Shown one piece after another: positions 47,842 to 58,345 of a stretch of DNA of 64,000 nucleotides. Within the stretch, counting starts at the first letter, position 1. Every line of letters begins with the position of its first letter. Source of the DNA: Sisyra terminalis (lineage: Eukaryota; Arthropoda; Insecta; Neuroptera; Sisyridae); NCBI GenBank assembly GCA_958496175.1, contig OY292274.1:27319482-27383481 (forward strand), in the 5' to 3' direction. The notes under the pieces were generated by a model that worked only from the letters and a program-made list of their open reading frames with translations, was not told the DNA's origin and searched no databases. Made by a program: the position numbers and the translations under genes.

Positions 47842-48268
47842 GGTATAAGCTTGGATCAGCAACGTCGAGATATTCCGAACTGTAGGTAACTATTCCGAAT
47901 TGGTACGTATTGCTCACTCGAATGCAATATGTACGTAAACTTTGACAAGCCAGAAATGAAGAAGCGACGGTTATTTTTATTATGGCCCGATTTGATCGCG
48001 AATTAAATTAAAACAAAGTCGAAAATGCAACGTTGCCAAATTGTGGGTGTGCTGAAGTATACTTGCCCAAAGTAGACTTTATTTAGAAAATTTAATTTTA
48101 CATAATACAATATAAATACATAATTGAAAATAACAATCATTACTTTATTTCTGACATGTCAAAATTTACGTACAAAAAGCATTCGAGTGAACAATACCTA
48201 CAGGAATAATATCGAAACCATTCAAAAACAATTCTCAAATTTCGACGTTCCTGATCCAAGCTTATACC
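47842..48268. mobile_element. Fold-back element with ~115-bp inverted arms
   Basis: 427 bp. The outer 18 bases 'ggtataagcttggatcag' are perfectly inverted at the right end (48251-48268). Similarity continues inward about 115 bp in each arm ('cactcgaatgc', 'tgtacgtaaa', 'tttgaca'). The loop of roughly 190 bp carries half of the fold-back MITE family found at 18181 ('cgaattaaattaaaac', 'gcaacgttgcc'), so one element may sit in the other. No coding capacity and no certain TSD. Confidence 0.8.
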
Positions 48269-49789
48269 ATATTTCGTAGGAACTTTTAACGAGACGTAAA
48301 ATATTTCGTTGTTTTATATTGACTAATATTGTTTTGTAAGTGACAAGTAATTTTTTTAATATAAATTAACAAAAAAATGTTTTAATATTAGCTTTATCGG
48401 TAGTTAGTTACTGTTAATCAATAGTTTAAAAAAATCAGCAATAATGAGTGCTGACATTGTTTTTTCTGCGGATGATTGTCTAGAGGTTATTCACTAACAT
48501 TAATATTGAAACAATTCGTATAATTTGAGTTGACCACTGAATATTTCCAAGAAGTTGTTAAATATACAGTATACATACATGTATCCGTTGCTTTCATTTG
48601 TATTGGTTGACGTATCATATTTTGGTGCCTATTTTGGAGTTCGAAAATGGATGTGCTCCAATGAGATTGGGGAAGGTATGCAGTTAATTTTTAAGCTGAA
48701 AGAAGCTCTGATTTGAAAAACTAAAAAATCCTTCTTTTTGGCTAATTTATTAAGAATGGAAAAAATATTCTACATAGTAATAAAAGTAATTTTAAACGTG
48801 TCACTTTATTTCATACATAGGCGAATAGTACCTACTTCTGTGTAGGTGGTGCTGTAACAAGGATCTTGGGATTTGGTTGACCAAAACGCTTACATAAGAA
48901 CAGTTCATGAAAAAAGCCCGATTAACAAAGAGAAGAACGTTACATTTAGTAATTAATCTTGGGAAAATTGAAGAAAAACTCAATAAAATAGGCCCCATTT
49001 AAAAAAAATAATCAGTGTAATTTTAAGGTCTTCCTGTGCCTCACAAAATAAGTTCATAAAAAATTTCAAACTAGATATTAAAATTTACAAATGCAATCAT
49101 TTTCCATTTATTTTGAGTAGTAATTAACTTACCAATCTCTTAACCTATTCATATTTGAAATGATTTCATGTTTGAAACGGGAAATTACTAATTAAGATCC
49201 CAGCGTATGTAACCATAGTGACCGTGTAGATAGTCGGAATCATCAGGAAGCATTTTGTCTGGAAGTGCTATTTTGGAAATACATATCTAATTAATTAAGA
49301 CATGATATTGCTTCCTTCATTATCCCGTAAATAATGACATTGAAATTACAGGAATTACTCATCGTTCACCGATAATAACTAACGATCAAGTTGAAATTCC
49401 AGAAATGCAAGAAAAGAATAGAGATATTTTAGGATGATAAATTGGCTTCGATCTCAGACTTCTCGAAATTTGGAGAATATATGAAGACAACTTTTAAAAA
49501 TTCCTACCTTAATAAATCAGATTTGTATCTCTATTCTTTGTCATTGCAAAAACAAAAGTATTCAACATAAGTTTTAAATTGTTCAAACCATCTAATATTT
49601 TTATTAAACGTTTTTTAAATGCAAAAAAAAATTATTAAAATTAAAATGTTATAGTAGTAAATATGTAAAGTAAACTATGGGACTATTTAGTGAAATAGAA
49701 GAAACGCGGATACAATTTTGAACAAAAGTGTCTAATTTTATTATTTCAAAGCTACTCTGGTTAAATATACCTGTAATTAATGCAATTAA
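48269..49789. other. AT-rich noncoding stretch
   Basis: No gene or repeat recognised. The frame at 48801-48998 (minus) shows no domain. Confidence 0.45.
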
Positions 49790-49970
49790 TCCTAGCCAGC
49801 TTACTGATTGCTGAGTGGTCAAGGTGATCGCTCCAAAACCGGTAGGTGTTGGGTTCCATCCTCGATTCGAGCAAATTTTCGATATATCTTGAATATGGAT
49901 TTTTATTTACCCTAGAGTCGCTAAAAACCATAGCAGTTATCTGTAGAACGACCGTAAATAACAATTGAAA
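49790..49970 (+). repeat. tRNA-derived SINE, copy C
   Basis: The head reads 'agccagcttactgattgctg', 'agtggtcaaggtgatcgctc' and 'ggtaggtgttgggttccatc'. This gives a pol III A box around 49809-49820 and a B box (ggttccatcc, consensus GGTTCRANNCC) at 49852-49861. A body of about 90 bp follows, shared with copies A and B. It cannot fold into a proper tRNA cloverleaf with an anticodon arm that I could identify, so it is a SINE rather than a tRNA gene. Confidence 0.75.
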
Positions 49971-50547
49971 AAAACCTTGTCACTTACAATGGAGGATATG
50001 AACAGTAAAAGTACAACCTATTGGAAAAATACTGTAGTGAAACTAACGCGCTGATTTCTCAAAAGTTTTTCCGTAAAGTTTGGTCCCTAAAAATAAAGAC
50101 GATGAGCAAAAGATTGAAGCCTACGAACTATGAATTTTTTTAATCTTATTATTGTTTTAGGATATCTGTATTTGATTAATAGACCCTCATTTCCTTTGTT
50201 TAACAGACTCCCCTCTTTTAATATTTTTTAACCCCTTTCTAACCTGGTTCTTCTAATATTGTTCAATATATGAATGTTATGAACTTAACATTTTTTTCCT
50301 TTTTTGTTTAAAAACATTTTCAAGATTGATTCATAATAATTTGTATAATTAACAAAAAGGCACTATATTGAACATTATATTTACTTTATATTATGAAAAT
50401 TTTGGTTAAAACTAATATATTTTTTTTTTAATTTTAGTCGTTTCAATTCTTAGATCGTTCTCAACTGAGACTTCATTGAACTGTATATTTTTAGAAATCC
50501 TTGACGAAGAGGATTTGTTGTTGAAATTTGCCTCAAATATTTGATTC
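49971..50547. other. AT-rich noncoding stretch
   Basis: Nothing recognised. Confidence 0.45.
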
Positions 50548-50698
50548 TTTTAAAGCAGCGGTTCCCAACTTTTTATTTTGAGCGTACCTTTTAAAACGTC
50601 ATTCCTCTAGTCTAGTTCTCCATCATTTAAGAAATTGTGTAAAAAATCACATTAAAAACAAAAAAAAAAGTTGTTATGTTATTTAAGAAAATATACTA

Positions 50699-51492
50699 TA
50701 CTAGCTGATCCCCGCGCTTCGTCTGCGTAACGTAGGTGTAGATTGTATTTTCTTTTTACATTTGCTATTTGTAGTGGTATATGAACTTTTTTATTTTTCT
50801 TATTTCTTTTACGAAAACCATAATCATGCTTAAAAACACTATTTTGTCAACTTTAAAAATACACATTTAATAAACTGTTACTTAGAATAAAATAATTGTA
50901 TATAATGATCAATTAATTTTCAAAAAATAATTATAAATATCTGAAAAGTATTTAAAAAAACCGTATAGCTACGGTAGGTATACCTACCGTGAATCAATTA
51001 CTCCGTAAATCAATCAGCATTTATACATAAATAAAAACTATCGTTAAGTTCCATAAAGTCAGTCATAATTATAACTTAAAACAGTCAAAAGTTATCAAAA
51101 CACTCGCCTAGATATTTAGAATATAAATAAAAATCACATTTCATTGTCTCGACTCTCGAATGAACCCTTTTCTCGAAACTATTTCACTACTGCAATTACA
51201 TTTATTTCACTACTGCATGTACTAAACGACCGCGAAATTAAAATTTGTTCAATTGCACGAAACCTAGTTCCTCCATAATCAAGTATAACCATTGTGTATC
51301 TATGCACTTATTATTAAAATATCTGAATTTCAACTATATAATTAAATCATTTTCTTTTAGATCGCCGATTTGCTCGCTACTCGATATTTACTCACTAATG
51401 TATTTATTTGTGAATACGTATTTCGGATTTTTAGGTTTACAATATGTGAAAGCTGAAAAACTTAATACTCACTTATGAACTTAACCTTTTTC

Positions 51493-51540
<48 letters not shown>

Positions 51541-51560
51541 GTTTAAATTTTTAAGCAGAT
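50699..51560 (+). repeat. Dispersed repeat 'CTAGCTGA' family, copy 2
   Basis: Starts 'actagctgatccccgcgctt' and matches 11998-12620, including 'cttcgtctgcgtaacgtagg' and 'gaatacgtatttcgg'. Where copy 1 reads 'cagatatatctctcagag', this copy has a long TA microsatellite (51494-51537). Confidence 0.72.
51494..51537. repeat. (TA)n microsatellite inside a dispersed repeat
   Basis: About 21 TA units at the place where the sister copy near 12590 has only 'atatatct'. The expansion happened after the copies separated, or was lost in the other. Confidence 0.9.
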
Positions 51561-51609
51561 CCTACGTTTTTGAATCTAATAATAAATCAACATTGTTTTA
51601 TTTTAAGCG

Positions 51610-52400
51610 ATAAAACGTTTCGTTTATTACGAACATACTTTGATAATTAAATTTGAAATTTCGATTGTTTGATAGACGTTATGCCGTACAAACTTTGTCA
51701 CCATTTTTCACTTTTTTAGAGGAGGAATTATCAAAAACCCTTTCTTATTATATATCTGCATCGTATAAGAAAAACATTTTCCAAATTTCATCAACAACAC
51801 AAATATGCATTTATTTGAAAAATACAATGTAAAACGAAAAAAATTATGACCTTCTTTATTTTGATTATCATTACTAAAAAGCAATTCGATTTCGCACATT
51901 TAGACGTTGTACATACAAAATTGGTGGAAACAGGTAGAAAACGTGGAAGGAAATAAGAATATTTTATATATTTTCAAGAACAATAATTGATTTTCAAATT
52001 TTTCTGAATACCGAAGAAAAGTTAGTTTGGAAGATTTTATATTTTGATTGATAATGAAATATATTACGAAAAATTGCTCCCTTAATGTTTTTCAGCAGAA
52101 TAAATAATTGCTCCAGATAACAATCATTGGTTCATAAAAATTAGATTTTAAAAAGTTTGATTGTTGAAAAACAAACAAAAATTAAAAACTCTCTTTGGTA
52201 TTTGGTATAAGTACCTACTACCTAAACTTTCATACTAATTAAGTGAAATGACGTTATTTAAAATGCTGTAGTTAAAATGATATAACAAAAACAGACACTT
52301 ATTATTAATTAATTATTTATTTATTAATTTTACTAATTAAATTCAAAATTTTGATTGTTGATTAACTTAAGATTTTCTCATATAAGTTTGTCACCCTTTT
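51610..52400 (-). repeat. Inverted copy of the 43970-44745 repeat
   Basis: Reverse-complement match to the plus-strand repeat about 7 kb to the left, over some 780 bp with many substitutions and small indels. Landmarks here include 'attcgatttcgcacattta' and 'gttgtacatacaaaatt'. Confidence 0.68.
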
Positions 52401-52899
52401 TACTCTTTTAGGGTAGGAATTTTAAAAAAAAATCTTATTAAATGTCTACTTCTTGTAAGGATTACATCGAATATTAAAATTTCATTAGTCAAAGGGGATA
52501 TATAAATACAGGATTTTATGTATGCACGGGTTTAAAAACGTATTTAATTTAAGATTTATTACTATTATTATTATTACTGCTACTACTATTACTTTTTTCT
52601 GTTAATATTTCAATATTGAGCAACTCTAATGGTCTATTAACAACAATTTTGTAAAAAAAAAGAAGTTTACTGTGAGATTCGAAGTCGCGTCTTTATAATT
52701 AGGAGGATCAGAATGACCGATACGTAAGCGATTACGCTATTAACATCAACTTTGTAACTATGATAAGTATATAAAGGTTTATATTTCAAAGAGGCAATTT
52801 TTAAACTTTAAATTAAATTTACTGTGCTTTTTATCAGTTCAACTTAAAATATTTTTACAGATTCTTTTCTAACTTCTAATTACCTTTCCAATGATATAT

Positions 52900-53205
52900 A
52901 ACTCATTTGTCCAAAGTAAAAATTTCTATTTTCATCCCTAGGGAATACCTTTTCTTAATATTTTTTTGGAATGATAAGTAGCCTATAGTCTGTGGGAAAT
53001 TGTGTTGTATCTTAATACCAAATTTCATTAAATTCGGTTATTCCGTTCTTTAGTTAAATCGGGACACACAGACAGACAGACAAAAATTTTAAAAATGTTA
53101 AATTTGGAATAAGGGCCTCTTGAAACAAATATTTACCCTAAAATTGGGTTCAAAATCGAAATGTACAGACAGACGTAAGAATTTTATATATTAGTATAGA
53201 TTTGC
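52900..53205 (+). repeat. Dispersed repeat tail with CAGA run
   Basis: 'agcctatagtctgtgggaaa', 'accaaatttcattaaattcgg', then 'cacacagacagacagacaaa', and a terminal 'atatattagtatagat'. This is the end style of the common arthropod repeats that start CTAG at the other side. The TAGTAT end mirrors the ATACTA start seen at 43907 and 50698, so it may be the true 3' end of the copy-2 element. Confidence 0.55.
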
Positions 53206-54240
53206 GTTTTTATACTTTTAAAATATATTTACAATACAAGTATAAAATTTTCTAGATGAATTTTTATACTTAAAAATATAACTGCACAAAAAATTAACTT
53301 AAAAGTAAATTAAAGAAGGTCATGTGAAGCTATCCTAGTTTTTTTTCGAATATTTTTTTACGTCAGGTTCGACTAATGTGAGGTATAATCTCAAGTATGA
53401 AGATAGAAAGACAAGGCTTGTTCCGCGAGTCCAGTACTTGTCAAGGATAACATAAATTAAGTGCTTTATCAAAAAGAGACTTAAATTCTAATTGATTATC
53501 TTTACCTAAAAACAAGAAAGATAATTTGATTTATACTAGCATTTTAATACCTAATCGGTGGAAATTTCGATTAAATCTTCTTTTTCCTTTAATATTAATT
53601 TAGCTCCCAGAAAGTATTATTCTTTTAATCGTAGCTGCGCCTTACAAATTCCATATGTGATTTTCATTTGGTTTTGGAGCAACGGCAAAAATACATGTTT
53701 TTTAATGAATAAAAGGAAATAAATCTAACGTTTTGATTCAATTTCAAAAATATTTAGTTTAAACATGATGTATTATAAAAATCCATGCTATTTAAACGTA
53801 TTATTACCAATTAATATTTAATTTTAAATATTAAAATATATTAATTAAATAACGCACATATAGAACGTGGCAGGCGCAACGATGAAATGGATTTAAAAAT
53901 CAATAGTTTGTCATGTCAGATTTTGGAAAATATTTCTGGAAATTTAATTTTAATTCTTTTAAATTTATAATTATTTTTTGATTAGATTTTGAAAAAAAGT
54001 ACCTTTGGCTGATAAAAACTGTGCAATTTTTCAAATACTTCAAATACTACGGTTAATTATTATTAATACATGACTTCCAAATGTCGAATTTTTTAATCTG
54101 AAACTCAGTTATTTAAATCGTTTCTTTATTTTGGGGGACCAAGTTTAACGTTATTATATTATAAAAAAATATATGCTAATATTCGGGACCCTAAATCCAG
54201 TATACCTAATTTTCTGTACCCTTAAATAATCTACTGTATA
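53206..54240. other. AT-rich noncoding stretch
   Basis: Interior of the composite element; no gene recognised. Confidence 0.4.
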
Positions 54241-54283
54241 TCCCCGAGGTACGCGTACCAGGTTGGGGATTACTGATTTATAG

Positions 54284-56530
54284 CAATATTTAATAAGATA
54301 TTTATTTTACTATTTTTGTGAAGGATATCTTTGTATTTCAAGAAATATATGACACGTTAATCAATTTTCATTATCCAATACTTACCGTAAAATTATTAGT
54401 TTCTGCAAGTGTTGGTAATAATGAAAACTGACATTTTTGTCAACTAATAACTAAGTATTTTTCTTCCAATGTCTTATTTTTGTGTCTGGTAAGTTTATTT
54501 AAAAAAAAAATTTACAGTAAAACACTTGAATAATTATGCTGCATCTTTTTTGTTTCATTAAGTTTGAATTTCGTGTTTAAAAATATTTATAAGGAAGGAA
54601 AAATATTATGGTAAATAAAATTGAAAAACTTACCTTAAGTTGCTCATATAAATTTAAATTAGCTGTAATTAAAAAAGAACTGACGAAGATAAAGTTGGAC
54701 TTGAAATAAAATTGACTAAAGAAAACATAATATTTAAATTTTTATTGTAGAAGTTTCATACATTTTATGTACATTTACATATATATTTTTAAATATTTAC
54801 ATTACTTAAAATTGAATCTACTTAAATGCCTACGATTTGAATATGTACAGGATTTATTTTACAAGAAAATCTTCAACGAAAGGGAATCGCTGAGATTTTA
54901 AATTTTAGCCAATTATAATGAACATGGTGAAAAGCAGACGGGGAATTTAAGACAGAGGTAAGAAAATCGGGAGAGGGATTCGTACGAATGTTTGTTTAGT
55001 TTGAAAACAATAAATCTTTACCAACTAAGACAATTCGTATTGTGACAACTTTGTTTGAGAAATAAGCTTTCGCTATAAACTTTTGGAAGAGAAAATGATC
55101 TCCGGAAATGAACATCACACATACAGACCTACTTAAATACATTCGAAACAAGGCGGCCATGTATAAAGCTCAACACCAGCTATTATGTACGAAAATTGAA
55201 TAAGTAACAAGCTAAGCTCAAGTCTTTTCATTGAGTTTTGACAAAGTTTTCTCTTTTTCTCCATGCACGCTTTCGTCATAGTATTGCAAGTACTATACAA
55301 TAGGTGAACAATACTTAATACTTTTATGGCTATTTTTTCATGTACCTACGAAAGCTGCGGGAGAGCTTTTATATTTAATATCAAATATTTTGAAAAAATA
55401 ATTTGTGATTCCAATAAAAGAAGTATTTAGTAGTTATTTTCAAATTTATTTTATTTACAAGAAAGTTATCGTTATGTTCTGAAATGATAGGATCATTTTT
55501 ACTGATTATTTTGCTTAAAATCAATAAAAATGTCGACCCTGTCAACTGACATAAATTTAATTATACTCAGAGTACACGTTACTGTTTTTCATACAAAATA
55601 GTATGAATGGAAAAATAAAAGTACTTTTTAAAATTCGTAAGAACTTCGTTGCAAGAACGATGAATAATTATCACGGAAACTGTTTTCCGTTCTTCATCCA
55701 CACCTTTCTGATGTAAATTTTATGATGTAATATGCATTGCATAATTGGACGTAAATGCCATTATATCACATCGCTTACACGAACTTTTTATAATCTATTA
55801 AAAATATTTTTCCCTAATAATAACACATTTCTTCTTTAATACAGCAGTTCGTTATTAAAATCGAAAATAAAATCAACTAGATTTTTCTTAGCGTCACCTT
55901 TACGAAAAAGGAAAATAAGCTCTGTTACAGCACCTAAGTTTGTCGCCAACACGAATCTGTGTCAATTTATTCATGAGTTAAATACTAATTAAGTTATTAC
56001 TTAGACAAACTTTGCACTCTCTTTGCTTTTGTAACGCGGTAATTAACATCTAACTCGGAAAACGAACTCGGAAACAAGGACAATAAACAATAACCCGTAA
56101 TGCTTTCACCTTAAATTGTTTAAAAAAAAACATTTCAAAAATTTAATTAACAATTAATTTTTTCATATTTTATATTTGAGCTGATTAATCAGACTTCACG
56201 TTCATTTTACAATTTTTATCATTATTTAAAAAAAAAAGAAAATTACCTTCTGGGCAAAAAGTAACCGGAATTTATAATTTAAACTTTTCGCGGTAAAGCG
56301 ATTACTGATTTTTTTATTTTTCGCGTAGGTACTACGTATTCAGATTTCCCATTACTCATTTGTACACAGTGCGATGTTAAGTTTAGTATTAACAAAGGTT
56401 TTTGTTAGTCGAAAAATATTAATAATGATTTTTACAATGAATGAAAAAATTGAAAAATGAATTTGCCTAAAATGGTTTGTTGCAAATAGAATTTCGTTCT
56501 AGATTATTTGAACTGTTACAAAACATATAA
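54284..56530. other. AT-rich noncoding stretch
   Basis: No gene or repeat recognised. Only low-complexity A/T tracts and isolated less AT-rich patches (54900-55350). Confidence 0.5.
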
Positions 56531-56536
56531 GGGCTA

Positions 56537-56725
56537 GTATCATGGGAGTCCATAGGAGGGGGCAGGGTGGGTACTTGCAACCCCCCCCCCTTGGATAGTT
56601 GGAAAATAGTCAAATAGAGTTACTTTTATTTTAAATCTTGATAGGTCTACGCTACAGTAAATTAAAACTACTAATATTTTGCTCCATCTTAAAAAAATTT
56701 CTGCGGGTGCCCATGGTTAGTATAA
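56537..56725. mobile_element. Possible MITE with a C11 run
   Basis: 'agtatcatgggagtcc' on the left and 'gcgggtgcccatggttag' on the right are imperfect inverted ends around a 190-bp interior. Next to the left end a G-rich stretch is followed by an unbroken C-run (about 56579-56590), extreme in this AT-rich window. Confidence 0.4.
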
Positions 56726-56859
56726 ATCCATAACACAAGCATATGAATTGTATAAGTTATATAGGCATAAAGTGGTCCTGAAAAGGTTACTCATCTGGAA
56801 CACTTTGGATGATAATCAATATCAATAACACCTAAAAACATTCGAAAAACGGAGCTCCA

Positions 56860-57372
56860 AAAAACTGGCAATGGAAAATCAAAGTATAACCGTCTGCAAA
56901 TTTTTTTCATTAGTTAGTATACCAGAAGAATCAGTAAGACAGATTTTAGGTGATACTTTACACCTGAAACGGTTCAATGCTCGCATCGCTCCGAAAACAC
57001 TGAATTTTCTGAAAAAACAAAGAGTTCAGAATTTCGGAATTTTTCATCAATCATTCAACAAATGTTATCAGCCAAGTACTGTAGTCCCCAGACCTGTTCC
57101 CGTATGACTTTTTTTGATTACCCAGACTTAAATTACCATTATGAGGAACGCGTTTTTACACGATTATGGCGATAAAAAAGATTTTGCAGCAAGAGCTGAA
57201 AATCCTACCATTAAAGGGATATGGGAAATGTATGGAATATTGGATTAAGCATTGGCATGCATGTCTAGCTGCTGAGGGCGATTATTTTGAAGGAGATAAT
57301 AAAAGTATTTATAAAAATTTGAATTTAACGTAATATTTTTTAAAATTCCGGGTGTTGTTTTCCCAGAAGGTA
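56860..57372 (+). pseudogene. Mariner-type transposase relic, internally deleted
   Basis: The first part (56871-57030) encodes the helix-turn-helix end and linker of a mariner transposase: IPEESVRQILGDTLHLKRFN and RIAPKTLNFLKKQR. After a deletion the C-terminus continues in another frame (57092-57333): PYDFF, TGA stop, LPRLKLPL, TGA stop, GTRF, then KGYGKCMEYWIKHWHACLAA and EGDYFEGDNKSIY. The two TGA codons sit where CGA arginine or similar would be expected, consistent with C-to-T decay. The catalytic centre is mostly lost. 'aattccgggtgttgttttcc' followed by 'cagaaggta' (57344-57372) could be the 3' terminal repeat ending at TA. It lies about 0.65 kb past the stop of the LRR gene, on the opposite strand. 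Confidence 0.72.
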
Positions 57373-58022
57373 TGTTGTTTCAATATAATTATTTCCTTTT
57401 TTTTGCAATATTGGTTGATATTGATGTACATATATTTAAGAAAAAAAGTTATTTTTTTTTACGTTTAAGGTATACTTATGCTTACAGCAAATTTTATTTT
57501 TTAGACATTTACGTATAACTGTGGGGTTATTTTGTTGAGAGTATATTTTTATTTTTCACATGGAAACATAGAAAACGACAATTGGATTATTTTTTTAAAT
57601 AAACTATTAGTTTTATGCACAACTACGCAAAATAATTGTTCAACAAACCTATTGTTTTATGTATACATACTTGAGTCTATAAGGGTAAACGTATAAGGGT
57701 AGTACAATGATTGATTTAGTTTTACGATAAAAGCACGCATACATTGCGTGAGCGTTCTTAAACGCAATCTCCACTTGTTGCCAGAATTGAAATAATTTAC
57801 ATTCATAAAAACACGGTCACAATCACAAATATATAGGTTATACACATATAACTAATACTTTGTTTCCTAATAATATGGTTTGAGCCTTAATAATATAATA
57901 GTTATAGATATAGATACATTTACGAATATGGCCATACATTTTAAAAAAATATACCAAATTAATTGGGAGGGTAGTTTAATATTTTTAAAAAATTACGTAA
58001 GAAAATCACACATTTAATAGTA
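57373..58022. other. 3' flank of the LRR gene
   Basis: AT-rich, probably holding the 3' UTR of the minus-strand LRR gene. No canonical AATAAA is evident in the first 130 bases past the stop; 'attaaa' (minus strand, near 58013) is a possible variant signal. Confidence 0.4.
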
Positions 58023-58345
58023 TTAACTGATGCTTACGTATGGACAGATATGGAGGAAACAAACTAAAATTAGTACGGTGTAGATTTGCAACGCTGATGC
58101 TGTGTTACTCAGTGCGCTAGCATGACAGGCCATGTGCTCAGGACGGAGATCGATGATTGTGGTCACGACGCCTGTATCAGGATGGGTACAACGAGCACGT
58201 TGCAACTCATCAAAAATATATTGAACACTTCGGTAATTCAAAGTATGAATTTCCAAACTTTCACGCAACCAACGACGAAGCCAGTGTCCAAGCCAAACTA
58301 AGCGACAATCGCAAATCCATGGATTGTCTTCAAGAAGAAGCCCTC
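58023..58345 (-). CDS. LRR surface protein, last coding exon (LRRCT and GPI-like tail)
   Basis: The acceptor 'tcatttgcttgcag' ends at 58346. The exon opens in phase 1 and fits the donor of the exon at 60818-61334, so the joined protein reads ...TQLVSG then GLLLEDNPW. Next comes an LRR C-terminal cap: NPWICDCRLVWLGHWLRRWL, later ARCTHPDTG and EHMAC, giving the four expected cysteines. The last about 25 residues are hydrophobic (LQIYTVLILVCFLHICPYV) after small residues (SALSNTASA), as in GPI-anchored or single-pass surface proteins. The stop TAA is at 58023-58025. The arrangement recalls chaoptin/connectin-type adhesion proteins of insects, but I cannot name the orthologue. The extracellular location is inferred. 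Confidence 0.85.

Larger units (their letters stand above)
50556..54275. mobile_element. Composite 3.7-kb element with hAT-like ends
   Basis: The left end 'cagcggttcccaactttt', with 'gagcgtacct' further in, and the right end (minus strand) 'cagtaatccccaacct', with 'tacgcgtacct' further in, form related inverted ends. Flanking octamers 'ttttaaag' (50548-50555) and 'atttatag' (54276-54283) agree at 6 of 8 positions and fit the hAT pattern nTnnnnAn. The interior holds other repeats (50699-51550, 51610-52400, 52900-53205) and no transposase. It may be a hAT derivative loaded with later insertions, or two unrelated hAT ends. Confidence 0.45.

Noticed and set aside
49790..49865. A true tRNA gene
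   Set aside because: A and B boxes are present, but no acceptor-stem pairing or anticodon arm could be placed, and two diverged dispersed copies with a shared non-tRNA body point to a SINE.
52665..52745. Second tRNA-like segment on the minus strand (acttcgaatctc as a B box)
   Set aside because: Only the B box is convincing; no pairing for a cloverleaf and no second copy in the window.
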